Below, piece after piece: positions 31,296 through 64,000 of a stretch of DNA of 64,000 bases. A program made the position numbers and the translations under genes. How positions within the stretch are numbered: position 1 is the stretch's first letter; each line of letters opens with the position of its first letter. A model generated the notes under the pieces. The model was not told the DNA's origin. It saw nothing but the letters and a program-made list of their open reading frames with translations, and searched no databases. Source of the stretch: Pogonophryne albipinna (lineage: Eukaryota > Chordata > Actinopteri > Perciformes > Artedidraconidae); the NCBI GenBank assembly GCA_028583405.1, contig CM053261.1, positions 18,087,825 through 18,151,824 of the forward strand, in the 5' to 3' direction.

Positions 31296-34200
31296 ATGTT
31301 GCTGAAAACTCTACTGATCACCAGTCTTCTTGGCTGGGTGAAATGTCAAGACAGCCAGATCATGACACTAGAGGAGAAGACTGTCATCAGGTGAGGACAT
31401 ACAGACATGTATAACCCTGTTTAGATCTGTCTGTGAGTGAGTGGCTTTGAAAGTCTCTTCTATATTGTGAAAAATTAGTGTTCGTGCCATTTTCATTCCA
31501 TGATTTTGTCCCTATTTCTTTTTGCAGGGACCAGATTGTCGAAATGTTTGATCACGCTTATGGGAGTTACATGGTAAGACTTGGATCGAATCATTGTATT
31601 ACTGTTAAAGGGAAGTTATAACAAGCTTGAATAAAGAAAACATTTATAGAAAAGCACTACTTTATTGTGTGAGAGTAACATGCGTCGGGGTTCGATTAAG
31701 GTCATTCAGTTTAGGAAAGCTTGAATCAGGGGCTCACAACGCAGTTGGATCGGATTTTGTGAGATTGTGAAGAAAGCCAACATGCAGGATTATGTTGCAG
31801 CTGCAGTGTCAGAACATTCTGATTCAGTTTTGTGTCAGGGATTACACAGTTGTCTTCCTCGGGTCCTATGATTTTCCCTACAGAAAGAAAGCAATGACAG
31901 CCAGAGATGATTGGGTCAGGGTTGGCTAGACCCATCAAGTGGTTCAAAGTTCAGGCAGAATAAGATATAGAGAATATGCTCCCTATAGGCTGCATGTTGA
32001 CCCTCAATCTCAATGATTGGAAAGCTCAACTCAGTAGCCAGTCAAATTTAGGGCAAACGATGAGTGAAAAAAACCCTGACTTTAACAAAAAAAATTGATA
32101 TTAAGCAACCAGTCATGCCAACATTAATTACACTGTAATCTGAGTTTTTCAATTATAACTGTATTGTAATATTATATTGTAACTGTACTATGTATTATTT
32201 TATTGACCTGTACTTAAATCATGTTTTACAATAGTTTGTGTGATAAAGATTATGCAATGTTTTTATTGTTTGTTGATTGTTATGTACCTACCTAAGGACT
32301 GCAGATGGAAATGAGCTATTGGATCATATCTGGCATAATTCTTCTCTTTTCTGAGATTATTGTATTTGTATGCATGTTCCTTGTTGAAATAAATACATAA
32401 TAACTGGAACTCCCTCCCCAAATACCTCCGTGAGTCTGAGTCCCTCACCCTGTTCCAGTCCCGCCTCAAAACCCACCTCTTCAACTCTGTATCCATAAGC
32501 CCCCCCCCCTCTCAATCAACTTCCTCCTGACTGCTTTTCTGTTTTGTTTAGTTTCTTTTTGGCTTTGTTTTTGTTTTGTTGTCTACCCTCCCTCCCAAAT
32601 GTAAAGCGTCTTTGGGTTCAAGAAAAGCGCTATAGAAATAAAATATATTATTATTATTATTATTATAATAATGTATCAATAGTGACCCAGCTGTTGTGTT
32701 TAGCTTCAAGTTGCCAGGGGCTTTTCTCTCTTAAAGAATTTGCAACACTCCAGCCATCTTTTCCTAATGACACCTTACTGTTGGCTGCTTGATGAAGTTG
32801 AAGGCAGTTTTTGTTGTTTGTGTTGCAGAACAATGCTTATCCAGCAGACGAGTTGATGCCTTTGAGCTGCCGGGGGAGAGTCCGGGGCCAGGAGCCCAAC
32901 AGAGGGGATATAGACGACTCTTTGGGGAAGTAAGTTGTGTTACATTTCAGTTTTAGGACAAATCTATCCACTAAAGTTTATTATGTACTCTAACTGTCTG
33001 GAATGCCATATCTCTTTAGAGCTTTCTTCATAGAGATGTGCCACAGTTGCTTTTTAATCTCCTTGCTGATTGTAAAACTACCCAAATATTTGTGCTTGTT
33101 TCAAGTTAATATATATCTGTCCAGCCCTTTGCCTTCTTTCAAGATTCACTCACCACTGAGAATGTTAAAGAAAGCGATAGATTCTAAAAAGAAAAATACG
33201 CCTCGGGAGTTTCAGCAATTTTGAATCCACATTCCTATTTTAATTGTAGGACATCCAAATGTAAAGATTTGATCAAAGTCAAGTGGAGATGTTTGTGTTT
33301 CCCGTTACTTTCCAAGGTATACGATAACAAAAAACATGAAATTCATCTGTTGCTCTGCATTCTGAAATATTATTATTTATACATAAAAAAGAACATATTA
33401 ATTAAACAAATAATTGATGCAGGTTATTTATTTGGTGATAAATTAGGATATGAAGTCCAAAATAAGTTTGCATGGGAGCAAATGGGTAAATGGAATATAG
33501 ATTCCACACAAAATGTGACATTTATGTAATTTCTTCTCATCCTAAAACAGTATTTAACTTTTTCAAAGAAGAAAATGACTAATTTAATTTAGTAATACCA
33601 TGCTGTTTCAGACAGACTTAATTCAACTTGGACTATATGCCCCAGTTTCTCAGGAACGCATGAATAAGATGCTAATTTCAGTCAAATACATTTACAGGAT
33701 GGCAATAAGTCATGGACTTGCAGTGGAATACTTCCATTCATGCTCAAGCCAAGCTGCATAATATAATTTCACAGCTTATTCAACATGTTTGGCATTTATT
33801 AGTTAAAATTAGGCTAATTTAGTGGCAAAGTGGGACACCAGCTCCCCCGTGCTGACTCCCATCACAACATGTCTTCCTTCTTTTCCGCAGGTTTTCTCTC
33901 ACACTGATAGACACACTGGATACCCTGGTGGTGAGTACTCCCTCTTGCTAAAAACATCAAAGTAGTTGGATTTCATTGAGTTTTGGAGTCTTATTTCTCG
34001 CCATGCTTTTGTTTTCAGGCTTTTTTTTCTTCCTTATCCTAACATGAGTTGCATCTGTTCCTGTCTGTGTGTGAGCAGGTGTTAAACAAGCTGGATGAGT
34101 TTGAGGATGCAGTGAGGAAGGTTGTGACGGATGTGCGGCTGGACAACGATGTGGTGGTGTCGGTGTTTGAGACCAACATCAGAGTTTTAGGGTATGAAAC

Positions 34201-37200
34201 ATGTCTTTTTAACTGTCTACATCCACTTCTTAGATTAGTCTTTACAACATCTGAGTGAAGCAGAATGTTTTGGATAATTATTCCTGATGTATAATTACAT
34301 CCCATATCACTATTACTGGTCAGAAATGTTGTGCTGTATATCATATTTCAACCTATTCACCCCAAACTCTTCAATCCATATTTAAAGGAAAACCTTCATT
34401 TCCTTGTTTTATGTAATTCTCCCCAGAGGGCTTTTGGGAGGCCATGTGATGGCCGACCTCCTACAGCAGCGCGGGGAGAGGATGCAGTGGTACCGCGATG
34501 AGCTTCTACACATGGCCAAAGAGCTGGGCCATCGATTACTGCCTGCCTTTAACACCACAAGTGGCCTACCTTACCCTAAGGTATTTCTAATGATACTGTT
34601 AAATATCACAAGTCTTATTCTAGATGTACAGTTGCAAGAAAAACTATGTGAACCCTTTGGAATTACCTGGATTTCTGCATAAGTTGGTCATAAAATGTAT
34701 TCTGATCTTCTTCTAAGTCACAACAATAGACAAACACAGTCTGCTTAAACTAATACCACACAAACAATTATATGTTTTCATGTTTTTATTGAACACACCA
34801 TGTAAACATTCACAGTGCAGGGTGGAAAAAGTATGTGAACCCCTAGGCTAAAGACTTCTTCAAGAGCTAATTGGAGTCAGGAGTCAGCCAACCTGGAGTC
34901 CAATCAATGAGACGAGATTGGAGGTGTTGGTTAAAGCTGCCCTGCCCTATAAAAAATACACACCAGTTTTGAATTTGATATTCTTAAGAAGCATTGCCAG
35001 ATGTGAACCATGCCTCGCACAAAAGAGCTCTCAGAAGACCTACGATTAAGAATTGTTGACTTGCATAAAGCTGGAAAGGGTTACAAAAGTATCTTTAAAA
35101 GCCTTGATGTTCATCAGTCTTACCGTGGTAAGACAAATTGTCTATAAATGGAGAAAGTTCTGCACTGTTGCTACTCTCCCTAGGAGTGGCCGTCCTGTAA
35201 AGATGACTGCAAGAGCACAGTGCAGAATGCTCAATGAGGTGAAGAAGAATCCTAGTGTCAGCTAGAGACTTAAAGAAATCTCTGGCACATGCTAACATCT
35301 CTGTTGACGAATCTACGATACGTAAAACACTGAACAAGAATGGAGTTCATGGGAGGACACCACGGAGGAAGCCACTGCTGTCCAGAAAAAACATTGCTGC
35401 ACGTTTGAAGTTTGCAAAAGAGCACCTGGATGTTCCACAGCACTACTGGCAAAATATTCTGTGGACAGATGAAACCAAAGTTGAGTTGTTTGGAAGGAAC
35501 ACACAACGCTATGTGTGGAGAATCCAAAGGGTTCACATACTTTTTCTTGCAACTGTAGTTCATTGCAATCAGTGCACCACAGATTAACTGATTTGCATAA
35601 TGGTTTATTATTAAACTTAAATTATTTATTTTGGTAGCTGTTTTTTTTTTCAAGAGCTTCGAGTCAACAAAAATGTTCTACTAAAAGTGACGAGATGAAT
35701 GTTTTATTTTCTGGTTTTCCAGGTGAATCTGCGGTATGGAGTCCTGAACCCCCTTTCACGCACAGGCACAGAATCGGACACCTGCACAGCGTGTGCTGGA
35801 ACAATGATCCTGGAGTTTGCTGCTCTCAGCAGGCTGTCAGGGGAGTCTGTGTTTGAGGTATTATCTCACTCTGCCTCTATAGAGATGTTTTGTATTATTG
35901 TGTAACACGCCCTTTTTGTTGAAATAACTGAGACAAAAGAATAAAGTATAGTCGTTGAGGATGGATTAAAATATGAATGATTGAACTGTTTTTACCATAC
36001 GCATTTTAAACATGTGGTGCTTCTTATTGTTTCACAGGAACATGCGAGGAAGGCTCTGGATGTCCTCTGGCAGAGGAGACAGAAGGGAAGTGACCTAGTG
36101 GGGACTGTTATCAATATCCACAATGAAGAATGGGTCCGGAGGGGTGAGGCAATCATTTCCTTTAGACAAGAAATGAAAACTAGAACTTTAACTACTTTTA
36201 CATCCACAAAATATTTTGGATTTTGCCCTAATTTCAAAACATCACATTTCCTACTTTCTTTTTGTTTACATGGCTAATGAAGAGGAATATTTCACTTATA
36301 TTCAGGGTTACATACAGCTGGTAGTAAACATAGCATGTCTCTTTATTCTCATTTTGAAAAGGTTAGCGTTGTGGTACATGCCTAAAAACCTGTTGATATC
36401 CAAGCCTTTTCTAATGTTTGAAGTCAATGTGTCAAACCAGAAATGTGCATATTAACAAAGTGATGAATAAAAACATAAACCTATTCCACTGCTCTTTAAG
36501 TGAACCATAATCATTTCTCTTGTGTGTTTGCAGAAAGCGGAGTCGGTGCTGGTATCGACTCGTACTATGAATATCTGATGAAGGCCTACATTCTTCTGGG
36601 AGACAATGTCTTCCTGGAGAGGTTTAACATTGTAAGTCCTCCATCACTGTACACCCACATAGAAATCTATACCCAGGCCTTTGGCGCCTGCTGTATTGTA
36701 TTCCCTGCTGACACATAATTGGCCATTTTGTTGGTGCTAATATATGTTTCATGATGTTTGTCTGTAACAGCACTACAGTGCCATTATGAAGTACATCAGT
36801 CAGCCCCCCCTGCTGCTCAACGTCCACATGCACAACCCCACTGTGAGCGTGCGCAGCTGGATGGACTCTCTCCTGGCTTTCTTCCCCGGCTTACAGGTCC
36901 GAGATCCTCCATTAATCACATTTACCACCATTGAATCACAGAAGGGGTCCGTAGAACTGCACACGTGTCTCTGGAGTGACATTCATTTTTCACACAGGTT
37001 TTGAGAGGGGATCTGAAACCAGCTATTGAGACTCATGAAATGCTTTACCAAGTGACCAAACAACACAAGTTCCTTCCAGAGGTAAAGGATCTCTGCGCTT
37101 TTTGCTTAATTAACGGCATATAGTAGGTATACTATAAAGGTAACTATGTATTAAACTGAACACAACAAGAGCTAAGAACAGTAACCAGATGGGAATGTCT

Positions 37201-40200
37201 GCTATTGGCTTTCTATTGAGTTGAATCGGACAATTTAAGGTACTTAAACATGATATGACATGACATATATTGCCTTTAAACATTCCTTCTCATTTCAAAA
37301 CTGCCTGCAATAACCTAATGTAAGTATAGATATGAAAAAACCTTACATTTCAATATAAAAAACTCGACTTCTAAAAATGTATATCATATCACAAATTTTT
37401 AGCACTCTAAGATATAGTTTATATGTCATGATATAACAACAGATTAAAAAATATCGAATGGAAATGTATTGTAGCTTATCTTCTTTGTCCTATTGTATGA
37501 AATCTGTACTTTCTTAGAAGAAGCCTGTTTCACTTTTGCTTTCTCTGCTTAATCTCCTGCAGGCATTCACCTCAGAGTTCAGAGTTCATTGGGGCCAACA
37601 CCTTCTGAGACCAGAGTTTGCAGAAAGCACCTACTACCTCTATAAGGTGACAGGGCAGTGCCATAAACAACTTAAATTACCTTTAAGTGGATGAAACTAC
37701 TACACTTTGGCACTATATACACTAATATTTAAATTTCTGCAGGCCACTGGCGACCCCTACTACCTCAGAGTGGGACAGTCCATCGTGGAGAAGCTAAACG
37801 CCTACGCCAGGGTGCCTTGCGGGTTTGCTGCCGTGCAAGATGTCCGCACTGGGATGCATGAAGACAGGTAAACAAATGCCATTACACATGCTTCATATGT
37901 AATAGCAACTTTAGTTTGGTGTTAGCTGTTGTTATGGAAACTCAAAACATCTGTTATGAACATGCAATACCATCATATGTTTTCTGATGTGTAGGATGGA
38001 CTCCTTCTTCCTGGCTGAGATGTTTAAATACCTGTACCTGCTGTTTTCGGAGAAGAGCCAGCTGCCGATCGATATCGACGACTACATTTTCACCACCGAG
38101 GCCCACCTACTCCCAGTGTCCCTCTCCATCACAAAGCCCCCCTATCAACGCAACCACACTGTAAGAATTATCAAGTTATATGAACACTAAAGATTACACC
38201 TCATATAGCTATTTTAAATTCTAAATATCTAATTTATACAAGCTGCTAGTAGATTCAATCATGACAAGGACATTTTAACTGTGTATGAATCAGTTATTAT
38301 AGGAGTTAATGTCACAAGTAATTGAATAGTAGTTTTTATTTATTATCCTAAGCAATACTGTTTATTGTTGACAACTACTGTGAACTGAGCAGCTGTCGGT
38401 CCTGTTCCTCAGGAGACTGTTCCTCTTCCCCAAGAAGAAGACCTGTTCACATACTCCTGCCCCAGCATGGAGACGTTATTCCCCAACAACCCCTCGTTTG
38501 CTAAAACCATCCGGGACAGCTACAAGTACCTCACCGGGGTGGGACGAGCCGTCCACCCTGTACCTGTCAGGTGTGGGACTTTTTAAAGTGAAATCCTCAG
38601 TGAAAACGTTTTTTACCTTGATTACTTTGAGTGTTAACTTATGTGTGTTTTTACTTTACAGGGAAATTGATCTCCCGTTCCATGACAATGGGATGGAACC
38701 AGTAGAGTTCTTGAAAAGCATGGGCATTTCTCTCACCCCGCTTAATGAGGTAATGGGAGGAGACAGTGTTCGAATGGTATTTCTTATAGACCTCACAAAC
38801 GTTATGTTATGAAAGCAAAACATATTCTTGGCATTATAAGAAAACACAGAATTTCCTTGAGAGAGTTTCTAAATATGAATCCCTTTCAGGACCATAAAGG
38901 CGTTTACCTGGTCAAACTTGTAGCAGAGGTGAGCCAAGCACCGGAGGAAGAGGAGGTGGTGCCCCATGTTGTTCAGCTCATATCCCCCCCATTTCTGGGT
39001 AGGACAGTCATCACAGCGGGACCTGCCAAGTTTGGGATGGACCTAACCAAGCAGGAGCACGGGGTGAGCTTCTAGTCACTATAATAAGATATATAAAAGG
39101 GAAAAATACAAACCACTTACTGCCCTGCAGCCAAAGAGACAGAGATGTAACTTTAAAAAAAACTACAAATAACATGCAATAACATACTCTTTTTCCTCAG
39201 GTGAAGGGCAGCATAGCGAAAGCCTCCCCCTACACTGCATGTGTGCCAGTAGATAATGCAGCCCAGCTTAAAGGGCATATTGCCGTGGCGCTGCGTGGGG
39301 ACTGCATGTTCGCTGTGAAGGCTCGTCATCTGCAGGAAGCGGGAGCCATAGGAGTCATCTTTATAGGTGAGGACAAATACCAGATTACCACATATATTCT
39401 TTAAGTCCACCTCAAAGGTAATAGTGGCTATCAAATACTGACTTGGTCTTCAAAGAGACACCATCGTTGAAATTGCTCCCTTATTATTTTTCCTCAGACC
39501 ACCGTGAGGGAAGCAACAGTCAGGATACGCCCCTCTTCCAAATGGTTGGAGACGGCGACTCCACTGAAGATCTCACCCTGCCTTTAGTCTTCCTCTTCAG
39601 CCAGGAGGGGGCCGTGCTCACATCCGCTCTGAAGGAAAATCACAATGTGGATGTGCTGCTGCTGCCCAAAGAGAGGCAGCTGGGACATGGTGAGGAGCAT
39701 GGAGACAGATATTATAACAGTCCAAATACATTGGTCATTCTTAAAGCAACACTTCATGCAACAAGGAGAAATATGCAAAAACCTATATGAGTCTTAATAG
39801 CTATTAAGGCCAAAGATCGCCATTTCTAGTAGTCAATCTATAGGTCTGAACTAGTTCTGGTTAGCCATTTTTATATGTTTTCATGGAAAAGGTCAATAGT
39901 TCTGATATCTTTTCCCGGGTTTGAACTCTAGTGAGAAGGATGGGAGGAAGATTAAAGAATTAAAAATGTATACTTTCCTACTTTAACAAGATTCAGAAGG
40001 AGCACTGCTATCCCAGCTAACACAATTACATCAAATCTTAATTCCTCTCTGTGGTCTTGTTCTAATTTTGCATATCATTGGCCCTCATTGTGCAGGTAAG
40101 ACAGAAAAACCTGCCGGCATGAACATCAAACTCCGCCTGGCAGAGGAGGGGGAGCTGGAGGACGGAGCAGCCAGAGGGCCCACCCTGGAGTTTGTCTTGG

Positions 40201-40349
40201 AGAAAGATGGGATGATTCTTAAGGAAGTGGAGCAAGAAGCACAACACAAACAATTCTGCACAGAAGCCACAGAGGAGGACAGAACTGAACCATATTCAGC
40301 AGATTCCTCTCAAAACACAAACTCAAACAGCGCTCTTGACCACTGCTGA
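31296..40349 (+). CDS. edem3: EDEM3-like ER degradation-enhancing alpha-mannosidase
   Basis: Trims mannose from misfolded N-glycoproteins in the ER so that they enter ERAD. Exons: 31296-31390, 31528-31573, 32829-32929, 33891-33930, 34079-34191, 34427-34580, 35723-35857, 36038-36143, 36534-36631, 36771-36896, 36998-37081, 37563-37646, 37743-37867, 37995-38160, 38413-38570, 38662-38749, 38890-39063, 39201-39366, 39498-39689, 40096-40349. All GT/AG and in phase, giving 834 residues. A hydrophobic signal peptide (about 1-18) precedes the GH47 domain (about 30-490; [60 protein letters not shown]). A protease-associated domain (about 620-740) identifies EDEM3 rather than EDEM1 or EDEM2. The last exon is acidic and ends NSALDHC. 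Human EDEM3 is about 100 residues longer and ends in KDEL; this protein lacks both. Confidence 0.93.
32401..32676 (+). mobile_element. L2-like LINE 3' end fragment
   Basis: The plus strand reads [15 protein letters not shown], then [11 protein letters not shown], the typical C-terminal end of L2/Maui-type reverse transcriptases. It is followed by a short 3' UTR ending AAAGCGCTATAGAAATAAA and a (TTA)n tail. It is severely 5'-truncated and lies in the second intron of the EDEM3-like gene in sense orientation. Confidence 0.7.
34629..35555 (+). mobile_element. Tc1/mariner element, internally deleted
   Basis: Terminal repeats CAGTTGCAAGAAAAA and TTTTTCTTGCAACTG are flanked by TA on both sides (34627-34628, 35556-35557). 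A second, internal copy of the direct-repeat motif, AAAAAGTATGTGAACCCCT, lies near 34828, as in IR/DR-type Tc1 elements. The transposase begins at 35010 ([20 protein letters not shown]) with paired-type helix-turn-helix motifs, breaks by stops and frameshifts, and resumes in frame from 35255 to [11 protein letters not shown], which includes the first catalytic Asp. The remaining catalytic part is deleted and the frame runs straight into the right end. It is inert and inserted in intron 6 of the EDEM3-like gene. Confidence 0.88.
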
Positions 40350-43300
40350 TCCAGAAGCAGTTTCCTAACACTGATCTCTCGTCAGTTTCTCGGAGCCCCT
40401 CACTGCCCTACACAGAGCCCGAACTGACCCCGCCTGCATGTTTACAGAGGAGAGTAAAGCAGTGTGACGGCCATCTTCTCTTCCTGTCGTGACTTTGAAA
40501 CCTAAATATGGTTTATCAGACAGAGAGACAACGTGGTGCAGATCTCTCTGGAATGAGGGATGAAATGAGACTAAAATCGCTAATTTAAGGCCAAAAGCTG
40601 TAGGTTAGGATGCCTGTAGTGTTGCTATTGTAGGCACATACAGTACATGGTGGTTGTGATGCTCATGACACGTAAATAATTGAGTAGAATTACTTCAGCT
40701 TAGAGGGAAATATAGATAAGGCCAAAATGTACTTAGCTAGGTTTTTTTTATGCAATGCAGTTTGTTTTTTAGTGCACCTTTTCACTTCGATAACTACTGT
40801 TAAATATTCAGTGATGGAGTATTACCTGGCCACTAGGTGGTGTTAGCTGCCGTAGATGCTCAATAATACAATGATAGATGAAGGAGATGAACTGGGGCCA
40901 ATTTGGGACGTTTCTTTTTTATTTTGTACTTGTAAGCAACTTCAGGGAATTTAAAGAGTGAATGCAATTTGCCAGGTTGACCTATTGAAGAAATGTGTGT
41001 GTGTGTGTGTGTGTGTATATGTATATGTGTGTATGCAGAGGAAATCTTTACTTCATGCAAGGAAACAAGAATGCAAATGTTGTAAGATTGACCATCATTT
41101 AATTCATAATTATTATTATTATTAAGAAATGAGGTTTGGATTTTGCAGATGTTGTCCTTTACTTCCCCAAATACAAATAACTGCACTCATTATTACATTG
41201 TAATTGATCATGCCATCTTGCAAACATTACCAAAGCTGTTTTCTTACAGCTGAAGTCGTGTTACTGTTGCTAAGTCACACAGGTTGGTCTATGCACTTTG
41301 AAACATGGGTACGATTGTCTAAGCAGATTCATTAGTTTGTGTGTGTTGCAATAAGTAATAGTTGCAGTCATACATCGTCTCATTTACATTGTGCAATGAT
41401 TAGATGTGTTTGGCCACCTTAAAATGTAAGGAAAACTCTACAGGGTTACTCACATTGTTTTAATATTTAGTTTATATTCCATTGAGTTTGCTGAAGTACA
41501 GAAAGGTTTTTGCATCAGTCGGTAACATACGACCTGGAAAGGCCACTTTATTCATTTACATTGTTTTGATAAATACAGTGTTGTCTTTCTAAAACTAAAC
41601 CATTATCTGGGCATTGATATGTGTAATCACTTCCATACATAAAAACTCTTTAATCACTTTGTTCATATTCACTTTATTCTCACTAATAATTTGTTGCATG
41701 ATTTGTGTGTTTTGTGGAACATCAAATGTGAGTTTATGATTTATTTTGTTATACAGTGGACCTGTTCTTAAATGCTGCTGAATTAATGTAAAGTCTTAAT
41801 CCAACATGATTGTTTTATCTTTATTGTATTTTAATTTTGTTTGCCTCGATAAGGCTTTTGCCAACCCATATACCTCAGGACTGTGTGTGTTACAGCTCAG
41901 AGAGAGAAATGGAGTATGGACAAGAAGCAGAGGATTCTTTTTTAAATCATTTTACATGCTATTTTATTTCCAGCTGTCTAAGTTTCTGTTAAACAGTGGC
42001 TGAAAATCTAAGTGCCAAAAGAGAGGCGTGACACAGCTTCTGTTTCTGGTTTCTTCTCTGTATTTACTTTCTGACTATGAGCTGAGGCAGTCTCATTAAT
42101 ACAATTAAAAACCATTTTACCTCTTTTTTTCTTCATCCTACATTTACATAACTGCATTTATCCGCAGCAGTGGAATGTATCAGCTCAGGAATTTTTCTTT
42201 CTACTAAAATAATAAAATCTGGAACTTCCACAGTCAATTTGTTGAACCTGACTTTAAAGCATGTTACTATTTCACTGTGTGCTGCTTCAACAAAATATGG
42301 TTTTAGTTTCAGCTTTGTTCAGAATCACCCATGGGTGAGACAGCACAGTCCCAATAAATGTGTTCAAGATTTAAACACAAGCCAATATTATTTTAATGGT
42401 AAAGTGAAATTATATTTATAGTTCTGAGTGTATGAAGCTCCTGGTGGGCGTGTAATTACATTGAAATTAAAGGAAATATATTTCCCACATGGTAAATCAT
42501 TCATGTTATTTTTCAAACATTTATACTAGTAGTTTTTAATGTTGATTCATTAGATTTATTCCACATATGGAAGTCCAGTTTGGTGTTAGGTTTTCTTTTC
42601 TTTTAATTGTGGTTTTGTGTTTCAGCTCAGAGCAAACAAACTGTCACGAGATGCCATTCCCCATTTAAGCCAGTGTTTGGAAAATAATAATGGAGTTAAT
42701 AGGCAGAATGGAAAACAATAGGATTAAATCAACCACGATGTGTTTGTTTATTTGAAGTATATCTTGAAATACGTCATCATGCGATTTCATTTCACAGCAC
42801 CTGCTCACTATTTGCTTATCAACTTTCTTCTTCAACCACTTTATTTATTATAAAATATGATTAGCAAATCTGAGCTGTTTAATGATGAATTGTGAAGAAA
42901 AAATGAATGATTGGCTATGTACATGTAACAGCATTAAAATGAGATTATCAATTTGTATCAACATATCTCTGGCAGTGTGCAAATCTGTTTATTTAAACCG
43001 GTTTTACCACGTCATCACGTCTCACGTCCACCTCCTGTGCTCTGTTCGTAATCTCTCAGTAAACTGTTGCCTTCAGGTAGTGTGGGAAACAGCGATGGTT
43101 GTGGATCCGTTTTTACTAGCTGGTTTAAAACAGCTAGCTAAAAACAACGAGTTTACATATTGCTTTAATTCAAATGATGTGTTCATCGAACAGCTTTTGG
43201 GTGGTATTTTGAAACATTTAAGCCCAGAAGCATTTGTTTTTACTTTAGGTAAATGTACATCTATTAAACATATTTTAGTCTTCAAGCATTTCTTCAAGCA

Positions 43301-43954
43301 TTTTCAATTACATTTGGTAATTGGAATTTGACTGAAAATCCTTCTGGAGCCAGATTCAGAACTGATTATACTAGGAATATCAGAGGCATTTATTAGGATA
43401 CATTGGCGACTTCTGAGCATCACTGTATTCCCTATCAGCCAATAAGAATATACAGTAAATCAAATAAAATGTATGTATTTAATAAATAGCTTAAATTCCC
43501 TAAAGAAATCTAAAATGTCCAGATTTCACTTAGGCTACATATTATCAGGGAAACAGTGTTATATTTGAAGCTTTGCCCTATGTATACATGTCAAGAATAT
43601 GCACGAATGCTTATAACAGAGGCTATTTAAAAGAAAAACACACACGTCTGCCAGGTAATCTATGGTCTGTTGTTATTCCGGAGTCTACAAGGAGGCCTTG
43701 AAGGCAGCATGTCAAACTCACGCACACACAAACACACACACACACCCTCCTCGCGGGAAGCTCCGCTATCTTTAGACCCGCCACGGATTACACTGCGCAG
43801 TGTGTCACAGACTGCGTCCCGGTTACACCTGCTCGGTACATCTCTGTGAGTCCTTCACGCTGAAAAACATACACACGTAAAACAGGAGTGATGGAGGAAT
43901 GACAACAAACTGCGTCTCCGTCTACGGCTTTCCGTCCCCGAGAAGACCCCCAGG
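40350..43954. other. edem3 3' UTR and edem3/npdc1 intergenic region
   Basis: The first part is presumably the edem3 3' UTR. Candidate poly(A) signals occur around 42347 (CAATAAA); none is certain. A (GT)n run lies at 40995-41018. An AT-rich 150-codon open frame at 42882-43331 is unexplained (see findings). Confidence 0.4.
43735..43954 (+). promoter_or_regulatory. CpG-rich 5' region of npdc1
   Basis: GC and CpG content rise abruptly here compared with the AT-rich flanks, and remain high through the first coding exon. A self-complementary CACTGCGCAGTG lies at 43791-43802. This is the expected place for the npdc1 promoter and 5' UTR; no TATA box was seen. The exact start site cannot be fixed. 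Confidence 0.4.
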
Positions 43955-63671
<19,717 letters not shown>

Positions 63672-64000
63672 GTAAGTCTAAAAAAACCTCTACACTGAAT
63701 GAAATACATACATATTCTTCTGCACTTATGCTCGGTATTTGGATTTCAAACAGTTAGTGCATTCACACGGATTATGGCCAATCACATTGCAACATGAGTA
63801 TCCTGATGGTATACTCATACAAGTGTTCACCTTCAATGGTCGCCTACATGGCAACATCGCGATAAGAGGGGTGGATGGTAATCTGTAAAGACCTACAGAT
63901 ATTTTGGTGGGGGAAATTTACCGTCAGATGTTAGCAGCAGTAATGCTCTGTCTGGTTGCAGTTTGCCATTAAAAAAGAGGAAGTGGGCAAATATTGTATT
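63672..64000. other. npdc1 intron 5, left part
   Basis: Starts with the donor GTAAGT after the membrane-span exon and runs to the window edge. No further exon was seen. Confidence 0.7.

Noticed and set aside
33221..33529. 102-codon frame in edem3 intron 3 faintly like an L1-type LINE C-terminus
   Set aside because: The resemblance is too weak to assign a family, and the frame is AT-rich and Lys/Tyr/Ile-biased.

Overview
The window is vertebrate nuclear DNA, almost certainly from a ray-finned (teleost) fish. The genes have many short exons with GT/AG introns, the intergenic DNA is AT-rich, dinucleotide repeats are long, and the interspersed repeats are of teleost type (hAT, Tc1/mariner, L2-like). 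I could rebuild five protein-coding genes and one microRNA exon by exon from the sequence.

Layout. 1-8850 has no recognisable gene: it holds a perfect 84-bp palindrome, a 4.3-kb hAT-like element and a small hAT MITE. 8852-14451 (minus) is adenylate kinase 3 (ak3), 5 coding exons. It lies head to head with rcl1 (plus, 16124-24727, 9 coding exons), whose last intron carries a miR-101 hairpin. 25157-28582 (minus) is an annexin closest to annexin A3, 12 coding exons, with an upstream TATA-type promoter. 31296-40349 (plus) is an EDEM3-like ER alpha-mannosidase, 20 exons, with a GH47 and a PA domain but no KDEL tail. 43955 to beyond 63671 (plus) is npdc1, open at the right edge. Its first two introns are 11.7 and 6.8 kb and hold a deleted hAT element, two long CA/GT arrays and other repeats.

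The genes do not form one pathway: mitochondrial nucleotide exchange (AK3), 18S rRNA processing (RCL1), calcium-dependent membrane binding (annexin), ER glycoprotein quality control (EDEM3) and a neural membrane protein (NPDC1). The ak3-rcl1-mir-101 block is the same neighbourhood as human 9p24.1 (AK3, RCL1, MIR101-2), which supports the gene calls.

I found no clearly new biological system. The most notable signals are the EDEM3-like protein without an ER-retrieval tail, the perfect palindrome at 1618-1701, four hAT-type or 8-bp-TSD insertions whose target duplications are still exact (a fifth differs at one base), including a transposase reduced to its two end domains, a short telomere-like tract, and an unexplained open frame just upstream of npdc1.
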